Source of the DNA: Lachnospira sp. UBA4285
GTDB lineage: Bacteria > Bacillota > Clostridia > Lachnospirales > Lachnospiraceae
Direction of reading: 5' to 3'
Length of the DNA stretch: 30,614 nt
Assembly: GCA_002394965.1 (NCBI GenBank)
Contig: DGVL01000178.1
Coordinates: 1 to 30,614, forward strand
Position 1 is the stretch's first letter. Each line of letters begins with the position of its first letter. The notes beneath the pieces are model-generated. The model had not been told where the DNA came from, ran no database searches, and saw nothing but the letters and a program-made list of their open reading frames with translations. The position numbers and the translations under genes were made by a program. Shown one piece after another: positions 1-7,483 of the stretch.

Positions 1-995
1 TCCGGGATGACCGGATTGACCTTGCCTGGCATGATGGAAGAGCCGTTCTGCATCGGAGGAAGATTGATCTCATTCAGGCCGCAGCGCGGGCCGGAAGACA
101 GCAGGCGCAGATCGTTGCACATCTTGGACAGGCTGAGAGCGCAGGCTTTGAGCGCACCGGATACGGCGGCAAATCCGTCCAGGTTCTCTGTGGCGTCAAA
201 AAGATCGTCCGCGATCGTAAAGCTGCGGCCGGCCAGAGCGGAGAGCTGTGCGCCGATGTGCGTGCGGTAATAAACGGAAGCGTTGATGCCGGATCCGATT
301 GCGGTCGCACCGAGACTGATCACACGCATCTCACTCCGGCAGGTGGCTTCAAGCCGCGCCCGGCAGCGGCGGACCATGGAAGCATATCCGGCAAAGGATT
401 CACCCAGCGTCATCGGGACGGCGTCCTGCAGCTGCGTGCGGCCCATCTTCAGGATATCCTGAAATTCGGCGCTTCTGCGGGTGAGTTCCTTTTCCAGTTT
501 CTCCAGTTCTATGTCCAGCGCGCTCTCGAGATCAAGAACGGTCATCTTTCCCGCTGTGGGGATTGTGTCGTTGGTGGACTGTGCTTTGTTCACATCATCG
601 TTGGGATGAACCAGATCGTAAGTTCCGAGCGCGCCGCCCATAAGCTCATTGGCACGGTTGGCGATGACTTCATTCATGTTCATGTTGGCGCTGGTTCCGG
701 CGCCGCCCTGAATGCTGTCGACAATGAAGGAGCTGTCCCACTTTCCGCCGATGACCTCATCGGCGGCGGCGCAGATCGCGCCGCACTTGGGGGCGCTCAG
801 AAGGCCGGCGTTTTTGTTCACGATGGCCGCCGCCTTCTTGATCAAGGCAAGGTTGCGGATGAAGTCCCGGTTCATGTGCTGACCCGTGATCTGGAAATTC
901 GCTGCCGCGCGCTGGGCCTGAACGCCGTAGTACGCATCCGATGGCACTTCCAGAGTTCCGATGGAATCCGCTTCAAGTCTCATGTTGGTATTCAT
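1..995 (-). CDS. aspA: Aspartate ammonia-lyase (aspartase), 3' end outside the window
   Basis: Reversibly deaminates L-aspartate to fumarate and ammonia in the cytosol; in anaerobes it feeds fumarate reduction. The first 331 residues are visible, of about 470 usual for the family. The start MNTNMRLEADSIGTLEVPSD is preceded by AAGGAGG about 7 bases upstream. Seen in order: ADEVIGG, the GGAGTSANMNMNEVIANRA stretch, a QSTNDTIPTAGK segment, and the superfamily signature GSSIMPGKVNP at residues 318-328. The preceding SSGPRCGLNEINLP and the following VIP point to aspartase rather than class II fumarase, which normally continues NPTQ. It has its own promoter and a leader containing a terminator. Identity is confident; only the C-terminal third is unseen. 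Confidence 0.93.
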   Translation of the reverse strand, partial: MNTNMRLEADSIGTLEVPSDAYYGVQAQRAAANFQITGQHMNRDFIRNLALIKKAAAIVNKNAGLLSAPKCGAICAAADEVIGGKWDSSFIVDSIQGGAGTSANMNMNEVIANRANELMGGALGTYDLVHPNDDVNKAQSTNDTIPTAGKMTVLDLESALDIELEKLEKELTRRSAEFQDILKMGRTQLQDAVPMTLGESFAGYASMVRRCRARLEATCRSEMRVISLGATAIGSGINASVYYRTHIGAQLSALAGRSFTIADDLFDATENLDGFAAVSGALKACALSLSKMCNDLRLLSSGPRCGLNEINLPPMQNGSSIMPGKVNPVIP

Positions 996-1017
996 CCCTG
1001 TACCTCCTTGAAATGGC

Positions 1018-1066
1018 AAAATAAAAAACGCAGTGCGCACACGAATACTCTGTCGTGTGCTCTGCG
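1018..1066 (-). terminator. Intrinsic terminator in the aspA leader (possible attenuator)
   Basis: On the minus strand, arms at 1066-1053 and 1044-1029 form a GC-rich imperfect stem with an 8-base loop, followed at once by a T-rich run (TTTTTTATTTT, 1028-1018). It lies between the aspA promoter and the aspA ribosome site. No minus-strand gene lies upstream that it could end, so it probably acts on the aspA transcript itself. AAACGCA at about 1080-1074 could pair with TGCGTTT at the 3' side of the stem and offers an alternative fold. Attenuation is inference. Confidence 0.7.
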
Positions 1067-1089
1067 CTCCTTTGCGTTTCGACGATGGA

Positions 1090-1118
1090 ATAATAGCGTA
1101 ATTGATCCGGATTGTAAA
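1090..1118 (-). promoter_or_regulatory. Promoter of aspA
   Basis: Minus strand: -35 TTTACA (1118-1113), 17-base spacer, -10 TATTAT (1095-1090). Expected transcript start is near 1083, giving a leader of about 85 bases that holds the terminator. Confidence 0.7.
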
Positions 1119-1299
1119 TATTATTAAAAAAAGAAGTGTCAAGTTAAATTAAACTGACGATAAAATATTGAATAATCAAAATTTCAAAGGCGTTCACGGA
1201 AAATCGGTGAGCGCCCGCAACGCCAGAGCCAGAAAACGCTATAATGAGTACAGAGCGGCATGTCACAAAGTAAGATACGGAAGATTGCAGGAGGTTTTC

Positions 1300-1923
1300 A
1301 TGAAAGTTCTGATGGTGAACAGCAGCACACACGAAAAGGGCTGCACGTATACGGCACTCCTCGAAGTCGCCAGGGCACTCAGGGAAGAAGGCATCGATTC
1401 GGAGATCGTGTGGCTTGGCGTAAAGCCACTGGCGGACTGCATGGCCTGTGGCTATTGCTCGGAAAACGGCCGTTGCGTAATAAATGCCGACGCGGTGAAT
1501 GCATTCGCCGAGAAGGCGAAGACAGCCGACGGTTTCGTATTCGGCACGCCGGTTTACTACGCGCATCCGAGCGGCCGTCTGCTCTCCTTCATGGACCGGC
1601 TGTGGATTTCGGCGGGAAAAGACCTGGCATTCAAGCCGGCGGCTGCCGTGGCAAGCGCCCGGCGCAACGGGCAGGTGTGCACGATGGACGTGATCAACAA
1701 GCACTTCTCCATCAATCAGATGCCGATTGTCACGGCAAGCTACTGGAACCATGTGTTCGGATCGAAGGCTGAGGATGTCGCGCAGGACAAGGAAGGCCTG
1801 CAGACTATGTATAACCTCGGGAAGAACATGGCGTGGATGCTGAAGCTGATCGAGAATGGAAAGAAAAACGGCATCGGGCACCCGGACAACGTGACGGATG
1901 TGCGGACAAATTTCGCGAGATGA
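1300..1923 (+). CDS. Flavodoxin-like / NADPH-dependent FMN reductase family protein
   Basis: 207 residues. The start MKVLMVNSSTHEKG is chosen because AGGAGG lies 6 bases upstream, although the frame stays open further upstream. The N-terminal strand followed by NSSTHEKGCTYTAL is the FMN-phosphate loop of flavodoxin-like reductases. ADCMACGYCSENGRC (about residues 46-60) resembles the cysteine cluster of iron-sulfur flavoproteins, though it is compact and may only be a redox-active region. FGTPVYYAHPSGRLLSFMDR is the conserved second flavin loop of this family. Probably a cytosolic electron-transfer or quinone/disulfide-reducing flavoprotein; the substrate cannot be told. TATAAT at 1240-1245 may be its -10 box, without a good -35. 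It is followed by a structured terminator. Confidence 0.85.
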   Translation: MKVLMVNSSTHEKGCTYTALLEVARALREEGIDSEIVWLGVKPLADCMACGYCSENGRCVINADAVNAFAEKAKTADGFVFGTPVYYAHPSGRLLSFMDRLWISAGKDLAFKPAAAVASARRNGQVCTMDVINKHFSINQMPIVTASYWNHVFGSKAEDVAQDKEGLQTMYNLGKNMAWMLKLIENGKKNGIGHPDNVTDVRTNFAR

Positions 1924-1965
1924 TGCGATCGTTCCAACTTTGATCAGTGTGATATTCATCAGAAT

Positions 1966-2043
1966 AAGCAAGCACGGGAATTTCCGCTGACCGGATACCT
2001 TCTGGACGGAGTCGTCAGCGAAGCACCCCGCGCTTGCTTTTTT
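1966..2043 (+). terminator. Composite terminator after the flavodoxin-like gene
   Basis: A 13-bp outer stem with one mismatch (1966-1978 with 2027-2039) encloses a second perfect 7-bp stem (CGCTGAC 1985-1991 with GTCAGCG 2014-2020). The outer stem runs directly into a T-tract (to 2043). It is larger than an ordinary terminator, so a structured regulatory RNA is possible, but I recognise no known class. Confidence 0.65.
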
Positions 2044-2051
2044 GATGAAAT

Positions 2052-2068
2052 ATACCCATATGGGGTAT
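2052..2068. promoter_or_regulatory. CsoR-type copper operator 1
   Basis: ATACCCATATGGGGTAT is a near-perfect palindrome of the TACCC...GGGTA type bound by CsoR copper repressors. It lies about 137 bases before the csoR start. Operator role follows from the family and the gene next to it. Confidence 0.8.
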
Positions 2069-2133
2069 GTGCAGTCTGCACAAGTTAGCTGCGTAAAACC
2101 ATGATATATTTAGCATATTTGCGGGATTGCAAT

Positions 2134-2150
2134 ATACCCATAAGGGGTAT
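2134..2150. promoter_or_regulatory. CsoR-type copper operator 2
   Basis: ATACCCATAAGGGGTAT, a second copy of the palindrome 82 bases downstream of the first and about 55 bases before the csoR start. The AT-rich DNA between the copies must contain the csoR-copA promoter, but I could not choose one clear -35/-10 pair. Confidence 0.8.
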
Positions 2151-2204
2151 ACCATCAGACATGTAAGAAACCAGCGGCGGCGGATACGCAAGGAGGCAGG
2201 TGAA

Positions 2205-2579
2205 GTGGAGGAAACAAAGAGCTGCGGATGCGCGGACATGGCTGCAGAAGAACCGGTGTCAGACGAGAATGAACCGGCGTTTATTCCGGACTGCTGCCGG
2301 CACAAGTCGCGGGAGCGCTCGGAGAAAGAATACAAGGATCTTATCAACCGGCTGAACCGGATCGAGGGACAGGTGCGGGGCGTTAAGCGGATGCTTGAGA
2401 ACAACGCCTACTGCCCGGACATCATCACACAGGTGAGCGCCATCAATGCGGCGTTAAACAGCTTCAACAAGGTCATTCTGGCGGATCATATCCGGACCTG
2501 CGTGGCGGACGATATCAAGGCCGGCGGCACGCAGAAGGTGGATGAGCTCGTGAAGCTCCTGCCGAAGGTCATGAAGTAA
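2205..2579 (+). CDS. csoR: CsoR-family copper-sensing transcriptional repressor
   Basis: 124 residues, DNA-binding repressor released by Cu(I). A GTG start at 2205 is preferred because AGGAGG (2191-2196) sits 8 bases upstream; an earlier ATG at 2127 would place operator 2 inside the gene. The helical core starts at about residue 42 (KDLINRLNRIEGQVRGVKRMLE), typical of the CsoR/RcnR family. The copper ligands are present as C70 (NAYCPDII), H95 and C99 (ADHIRTC), the Cys-His-Cys pattern of true CsoR. The N-terminal extension of about 40 residues is Cys-rich (CGC, CC) and is not part of the usual fold; it might bind metal. Co-transcribed with copA. Confidence 0.92.
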   Translation: MEETKSCGCADMAAEEPVSDENEPAFIPDCCRHKSRERSEKEYKDLINRLNRIEGQVRGVKRMLENNAYCPDIITQVSAINAALNSFNKVILADHIRTCVADDIKAGGTQKVDELVKLLPKVMK

Positions 2580-2617
2580 CCGCTGTAAGCGATGAGCTTA
2601 AGGATTGTGAGGGTTAA

Positions 2618-5218
2618 ATGGAACAATATACCGTTACGGGGATGAGCTGCGCGGCGTGCCAGGCGAGAGTCGAAAAGGCCGTCGCGAAGGTCCCCGGTGT
2701 GAAGAGTGTCTCTGTCAGCCTCCTGACCAATTCGATGGGTGTGGAGGGAACGGCGGATGCGGCCTCAGTTGTCAAGGCCGTGGAAGATGCCGGATACGGG
2801 GCATTCCCGAAGAATGAAAAGACCGAAAAGGCTGGGGGCGTCTCTGCCCGGATCGCGGCGGAGGAAGATGCCCTGAAGGACAGGACAACGCCGGTGCTGA
2901 AGAAAAGGCTGATCGCGTCGGTCGGTTTTCTGCTGGCTCTGATGTATTTCTCGATGGGAGCCCACATGTGGGGGTGGCCGGTGCCGCCATTCATGCAGGG
3001 AAATCATGTGGCGATGGGACTGATGCAGCTTCTTCTTGCGGGCATCATCATGGTGATCAACCAGAGATTTTTCGTCAGCGGCTTCAGGAGCCTGTTCCAC
3101 GGCGCGCCGAACATGGACACGCTGATTGCGCTGGGCTCGTCGGCTGCGTTCGGATACAGCACGGTGATGCTCTTCGCGATGACATATGCACAGGTGCACG
3201 GCGGCAGTGAGGCGGCGGCCGTCTACATGAATGAGTTTTACTTTGAGTCAGCCGGCATGATCCTGGCGCTGATCACAGTCGGCAAGATGCTCGAGTCGTA
3301 TTCCAAGGGCCGCACCACGGATGCGCTGAAAAGTCTGATGAAGCTCGAGCCGAAGACGGTCAATGTGATCCGTGACGGGAAGGAACAGCAGATCTCGATT
3401 GACGATGTGGTCAAAGGCGATATTTTCGTGGTGCGCCCGGGCGAGAACATCCCGGTGGACGGAGTCGTTCTTGAAGGGGCCAGTGCGGTGGATGAGTCGG
3501 CCCTGACCGGTGAGTCGATTCCGGTCGACAAGGAGGCGGGATCGCAGGTCAGCTCGGCGACTCTGAACCAGTCAGGCTTTCTGAGATGTCAGGCGACCCG
3601 CGTCGGCGAGGACACGACGCTCTCGCAGATCATCTCGATGGTGAGTGACGCTGCTGCCACCAAGGCGCCGGTCGCGAAGCTGGCGGATACAATCTCCGGG
3701 TATTTTGTTCCGGCGGTCATCCTCATTGCCGCAGCCGTCACCTTGATCTGGCTGCTGCTCGGGCAGCCGGTCGGCTATGCCCTGGCCCGCGGCATCAGCG
3801 TTCTGGTCGTATCCTGCCCGTGCGCGCTTGGCCTTGCGACACCGGTCGCAATCATGGTCGGCAACGGCATGGGCGCGAAGCACGGCATTCTCTTCAAGAC
3901 GGCCGAAGCCCTGCAGGAGACGGGCAATGTGCAGATTGTGGCGCTTGACAAGACAGGAACCATAACAAGCGGCCGGCCGAAGGTGACTGATATCATTCCG
4001 GCAGAGGGAGTCACGGAAGAAGAACTGCTGGAGACAGCGGCGGCACTGGAGAAGAAAAGCGAACACCCGCTGGCGAAGGCTATCAGGGAGTACGCCGGCG
4101 AAAAGCAGATCTTCGTGTCAGACGTTCAGAATTTTGCGGCGCTTCCGGGCCACGGCCTGGAGGCAGTCCTTGCGGGAAGCCGGCTGACAGGCGGCAGCGG
4201 CCGCTTCATTGCCAGCCGCACAGAAGTCCCGGCAGCCATGCTGAAAAGGTCTGAAGAGCTCTCGGGCAGCGGCAAGACGCCGCTCTTCTTCATGAAAGAC
4301 GGGAAACTCACCGGCATCATCGCCGTGGCCGATGTCATCAAGGATGACTCGGCGGAGGCGATCCGTCAGCTCAAGAACATGGGCATCCATGTCGTTATGC
4401 TGACCGGCGATAATCAGAAGACGGCGGAAGCGATCGGACGGCAGGCCGGCGTGGATGAAGTGATTGCCGGCGTACTCCCGGAGGGAAAGGAGGCTGTGGT
4501 GGCGCAGCTTCAGAAGAAGGGAAAGATCGCGATGGTCGGCGACGGGATCAATGATGCCCCGGCCCTGACCCGCGCCAATATCGGCATTGCAATCGGCGCC
4601 GGCACGGACGTCGCCATCGATGCGGCGGATGTGGTCCTGATGAAATCCCGCCTGACAGATGCCGCGGCGGCCATCCGCCTCTCCCGCCAGACCTATAAGG
4701 ACATCCTGGAGAACCTGTTCTGGGCACTCATCTACAATGTGGCGCTTGTGCCGCTGGCGGCCGGGCTGTACGCCCACTTCGGCCTGACGATGAGCCCGAT
4801 GTGGGGCGCTGCGGCGATGAGCTTCTCAAGTGTATTTGTCGTGAGCAATGCGCTGCGGCTGAACCTCTTTGACATGTTCAGCACGAAGCATGACAGGAGA
4901 CAGAAGCACCCGGTGGTCCCGGATGAGAGCGGGCGGCTTATCGCGGTGTCAGAAGATCCGGAAAATGCCGGCAATACCGGTGTTTATAAAAATGTAAAGG
5001 AGAATGACATGAGCAAGACAATCAAAATTGAGGGGATGATGTGCGAACACTGCGAGATGACCGTGAAAAAGGCGCTTGAGGCGCTTGACGGCGTGGAGAG
5101 CGCACAGGTGAGCCACAAGGCGGGGCAGGCAGTCGTCACACTGAGCAAGGATGTCGATGACGCTGCTCTCACCAAAGCTGTAGAGGACAAGGATTACAAG
5201 GTCACCGGAATTCAGTGA
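2618..5218 (+). CDS. copA: Copper-exporting P1B-type ATPase with N- and C-terminal metal-binding domains
   Basis: 866 residues; pumps Cu(I) out across the membrane using ATP. N-terminal HMA domain with GMSCAAC (Cys 11 and 14). Membrane segments follow from about residue 90. The ion-binding CPC motif is at 400-402 (SCPCALGLATP), the phosphorylated aspartate at D444 (DKTGT), then SEHP, TGDN and GDGINDAP of the ATP-binding domain. The last 70 residues form a second HMA domain with GMMCEHC, equivalent to a CopZ chaperone fused in frame through a linker of about 60 residues. This tail has its own ribosome site and ATG (see 5009-5218). Starts 38 bases after csoR, so one operon under the CsoR operators. 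A bidirectional terminator follows. Confidence 0.95.
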   Translation: MEQYTVTGMSCAACQARVEKAVAKVPGVKSVSVSLLTNSMGVEGTADAASVVKAVEDAGYGAFPKNEKTEKAGGVSARIAAEEDALKDRTTPVLKKRLIASVGFLLALMYFSMGAHMWGWPVPPFMQGNHVAMGLMQLLLAGIIMVINQRFFVSGFRSLFHGAPNMDTLIALGSSAAFGYSTVMLFAMTYAQVHGGSEAAAVYMNEFYFESAGMILALITVGKMLESYSKGRTTDALKSLMKLEPKTVNVIRDGKEQQISIDDVVKGDIFVVRPGENIPVDGVVLEGASAVDESALTGESIPVDKEAGSQVSSATLNQSGFLRCQATRVGEDTTLSQIISMVSDAAATKAPVAKLADTISGYFVPAVILIAAAVTLIWLLLGQPVGYALARGISVLVVSCPCALGLATPVAIMVGNGMGAKHGILFKTAEALQETGNVQIVALDKTGTITSGRPKVTDIIPAEGVTEEELLETAAALEKKSEHPLAKAIREYAGEKQIFVSDVQNFAALPGHGLEAVLAGSRLTGGSGRFIASRTEVPAAMLKRSEELSGSGKTPLFFMKDGKLTGIIAVADVIKDDSAEAIRQLKNMGIHVVMLTGDNQKTAEAIGRQAGVDEVIAGVLPEGKEAVVAQLQKKGKIAMVGDGINDAPALTRANIGIAIGAGTDVAIDAADVVLMKSRLTDAAAAIRLSRQTYKDILENLFWALIYNVALVPLAAGLYAHFGLTMSPMWGAAAMSFSSVFVVSNALRLNLFDMFSTKHDRRQKHPVVPDESGRLIAVSEDPENAGNTGVYKNVKENDMSKTIKIEGMMCEHCEMTVKKALEALDGVESAQVSHKAGQAVVTLSKDVDDAALTKAVEDKDYKVTGIQ
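5009..5218 (+). CDS. Possible internal start giving a free CopZ-like copper chaperone
   Basis: Inside copA and in its frame, AAAGGAG (4996-5002) lies 6 bases before an ATG at 5009. Translation from there would give a 69-residue protein beginning MSKTIKIEGMMCEHCEM, the size and layout of a complete CopZ chaperone. The spacing is as good as that of most genes here. Either a free chaperone is made beside the fusion, or the site remains from a former separate copZ. Sequence alone does not decide. Confidence 0.5.
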   Translation: MSKTIKIEGMMCEHCEMTVKKALEALDGVESAQVSHKAGQAVVTLSKDVDDAALTKAVEDKDYKVTGIQ

Positions 5219-5235
5219 TGCCTGACAAAGGCAGA

Positions 5236-5281
5236 ACAAAAGCGCCGGGCTTTCCGCAAAGGAAAGCTCCGGCGCTTTTGT
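5236..5281. terminator. Bidirectional terminator between copA and the YitT-family gene
   Basis: Nearly perfect stem (5236-5248 with 5269-5281, extended by an inner CTTTCC/GGAAAG pairing) with AAAA on the left and TTTT on the right, so it can end both convergent transcripts. Confidence 0.88.
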
Positions 5282-6178
5282 TCAGCTCAGATGCTTCTCG
5301 AAATGCCCCATGACTTTTACACCGGCATTTTCAATGATGAAGGCCTGGGGGTCGAGAGTGCGGACGAGGCGGCGGAGGGCCGTCACTTCATACTTGTTCA
5401 GGACGACATACAGCACGTGGACGGGATCGCCGGCGTATATGCCGGTCCCCTGCCAGGTGGTGGCGCTTCGGTGCAGGCGCCCGGTGATGGCCGCCTCCAG
5501 CTGTACAGGGTCCTCCTTCGTGATGATGTGCAGTTCCACATTGATCCCCTGGGAGTAAAACCGGTCGAGCGCGTAGGACATCATGGCGGAGCTGATCATG
5601 GAGTAGGCGACGATGGTGAGGTCGTAGCGCAAGGCGAGCACGATGTACAGGAGCGCGTTGACGATCAGGCCCAGCTGCCCGACGGTCACTTTCTTTCCCT
5701 TGTTGATCAGAATGATGCCGACAAGATCCATGCCTCCGTCATTGGCGCCAAAGCGCATGCTTAGTCCGATCGTGATGCCGCGCAGGATTCCGCCGAGAAG
5801 ACAGGCAGCCAGCGCGTCATCAATCAGGGGCGCGTCAGGGACCGGAATCAGCGCCATGGAAAGTGACTGGGCGGTCAGGCAGATCACGGTCTTGACAAAA
5901 TACCGGCGGCCCATCATGCGCTGGACGATTAGCATTACGGGAATATTAAAGAGATAGTACAGAAGACCGGCGTAGTCAAACGGAGCCTGCACGCCGGTGC
6001 CTTCGCTGATGAGAGAACGGATCAGCTGTGCCAGCCCCAGGATGCCGCCGGAATACAGATGATAGGGAATTATGAACCAGTTCGTGACGCCGCCGTAGAG
6101 CACGGACAGCGCCAGAATCAGCAGCACTTTCTTTCCCTCGGTCTCCATATCCTTCTGTGACATGGGAAGTATCTTCAT
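5282..6178 (-). CDS. YitT-family membrane protein with C-terminal DUF2179 domain
   Basis: 298 residues from ATG 6178, chosen because GAAAGGA lies about 9 bases upstream; the frame stays open further but without a ribosome site. About five hydrophobic segments come first (for example VLLILALSVLYGGVTNWFII and LVGIILINKGK preceded by FGANDGGMD, a family hallmark), then a soluble C-terminal domain of about 90 residues (QGINVELHIITKE ... FIIENAGVKVMGHFEKH) matching DUF2179. These integral membrane proteins are widespread in Firmicutes and their substrate is not established. It stands alone between copA and the bile salt hydrolase gene. Confidence 0.88.
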   Translation of the reverse strand: MKILPMSQKDMETEGKKVLLILALSVLYGGVTNWFIIPYHLYSGGILGLAQLIRSLISEGTGVQAPFDYAGLLYYLFNIPVMLIVQRMMGRRYFVKTVICLTAQSLSMALIPVPDAPLIDDALAACLLGGILRGITIGLSMRFGANDGGMDLVGIILINKGKKVTVGQLGLIVNALLYIVLALRYDLTIVAYSMISSAMMSYALDRFYSQGINVELHIITKEDPVQLEAAITGRLHRSATTWQGTGIYAGDPVHVLYVVLNKYEVTALRRLVRTLDPQAFIIENAGVKVMGHFEKHLS

Positions 6179-6402
6179 AATAATAATCCTTTCAAAAGCG
6201 GCGTCCTGCCGGAAAGCGGGCAGAGACACCACCTGCCTTCCCTCTCTTTTGTATAAGATATCCGGGCTTTTTGCAATCGCCGATTGTAATTTGTGTCAGT
6301 GTTCCGCTGAATTTTCTGATAAACAAGTTCTGGGCATTTAAAAAAGAGTAAAATAAGAATATCAAAAATCAGACACAGTCTCTGAAAGGCAGGTAGAAAA
6401 GT

Positions 6403-7377
6403 ATGTGCACAGCAGCAACGTATTCGACAAAGCAGCATTACTTCGGCCGGAACCTGGATCTGGAGTATTCCTATCACGAGGAGGTCACCATCACGCCGCG
6501 GAAATTCCCGTTCGCGTTCCGAAAGGTCCCGGCGATGCAGACGCATTATGCGCTCATCGGCATGGCGTTCATCGCCGGCGGCTATCCGCTGTACTACGAC
6601 GCAGCCAATGAAAAAGGCCTCGGCATGGCCGGACTGAACTTCCCGACCAACGCGTACTACGGCGAGCCGGTGACAGGCGCCGACAACATCGCGCCGTTCG
6701 AGATCGTCCCGTGGGTGCTCGGACAGTGTGCCGATCTGGAGGAGGCAAAGGCGCTTCTGTCCCACACGAATCTCATCAACGAGAACTTCAGCGAGCAGCT
6801 CCCGCTCTCACCGCTGCACTGGATGCTCGCGGACACGAGCGGAAAGAGCATTGTCGTAGAGAGCGTGAAGGACGGCCTGAAGATCTACGACAATCCGGTG
6901 GGCGTGATGACCAACAATCCTACATTTGACATTCAGCTGTTCAAGCTGAACGACTACCGCAATCTTACGCCGGAGCAGGGAGAGAATCGCTTCGCGCAGG
7001 GGCTGGAGCTCGCGCAGTACAGCCGGGGCATGGGGGCCATCGGGCTTCCGGGCGACCTTTCTTCCTCGTCCCGCTTCGCGAAGGTCGCTTTCACGCGGAT
7101 GAACAGTCTGTCGGATACTACCGAGGAGGGAAGCGTGTCGCAGTTCTTCCACATTCTGGGGAGCGTTGAGCAGCAGAGAGGCTGCTGCCGGCTCGGGGAC
7201 AAGAATGAGATCACGATCTACTCGTCCTGCATCAATCTGGAAGAGGGGATCTACTATTACCGCACCTATGACAACTCGCAGATCAGCGCTGTCAGTCTGC
7301 GCCACACCGATCTTGACGCGGACAGTCTGACACACTTTGAACTCGTGAAGGAGCAGCAGGTGAACTATCAGAACTGA
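6403..7377 (+). CDS. bsh: Choloylglycine hydrolase (bile salt hydrolase)
   Basis: 324 residues, Ntn-hydrolase that cleaves glycine or taurine from conjugated bile salts; intracellular, no signal peptide. MCTAAT exposes Cys2 as the N-terminal nucleophile after Met removal. The other family residues are present: R16 and D19 (FGRNLDLEY), the MTNNPTFD loop at 169-176, and R224 (PGDLSSSSRF). Length is normal (315-335). The overall pattern is of the Gram-positive bile salt hydrolase group, although the related penicillin V acylases share the same active site, so substrate preference is inferred. AAAGGCAGG lies upstream of the ATG. Single gene with its own terminator, next to the fatty-acid cluster. 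Confidence 0.9.
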   Translation: MCTAATYSTKQHYFGRNLDLEYSYHEEVTITPRKFPFAFRKVPAMQTHYALIGMAFIAGGYPLYYDAANEKGLGMAGLNFPTNAYYGEPVTGADNIAPFEIVPWVLGQCADLEEAKALLSHTNLINENFSEQLPLSPLHWMLADTSGKSIVVESVKDGLKIYDNPVGVMTNNPTFDIQLFKLNDYRNLTPEQGENRFAQGLELAQYSRGMGAIGLPGDLSSSSRFAKVAFTRMNSLSDTTEEGSVSQFFHILGSVEQQRGCCRLGDKNEITIYSSCINLEEGIYYYRTYDNSQISAVSLRHTDLDADSLTHFELVKEQQVNYQN

Positions 7378-7412
7378 CGGGAAGAATATATACCGAATGG
7401 AATCACACCGGG

Positions 7413-7445
7413 AGGGCCATGGGAGACATGGCCCTTCTTATTTTG
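7413..7445 (+). terminator. Terminator of the bile salt hydrolase gene
   Basis: AGGGCCATG (7413-7421) pairs perfectly with CATGGCCCT (7427-7435) and is followed by TTCTTATTTT. The minus strand lacks a T-run after the hairpin, so it mainly serves the plus strand. Confidence 0.85.
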
Positions 7446-7483
7446 CCTTTGACTATCCTGTTGTGGACAGATGTCTGCTAAAG

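Noticed and set aside
1..995. Class II fumarase instead of aspartase
   Set aside because: The superfamily signature fits both, but SSGPRCGLNEINLP and NPVIP are aspartase-like.
2127..2204. Upstream ATG for csoR at 2127
   Set aside because: It would put the second copper operator inside the coding region and has no ribosome site; GTG 2205 has AGGAGG at ideal spacing.
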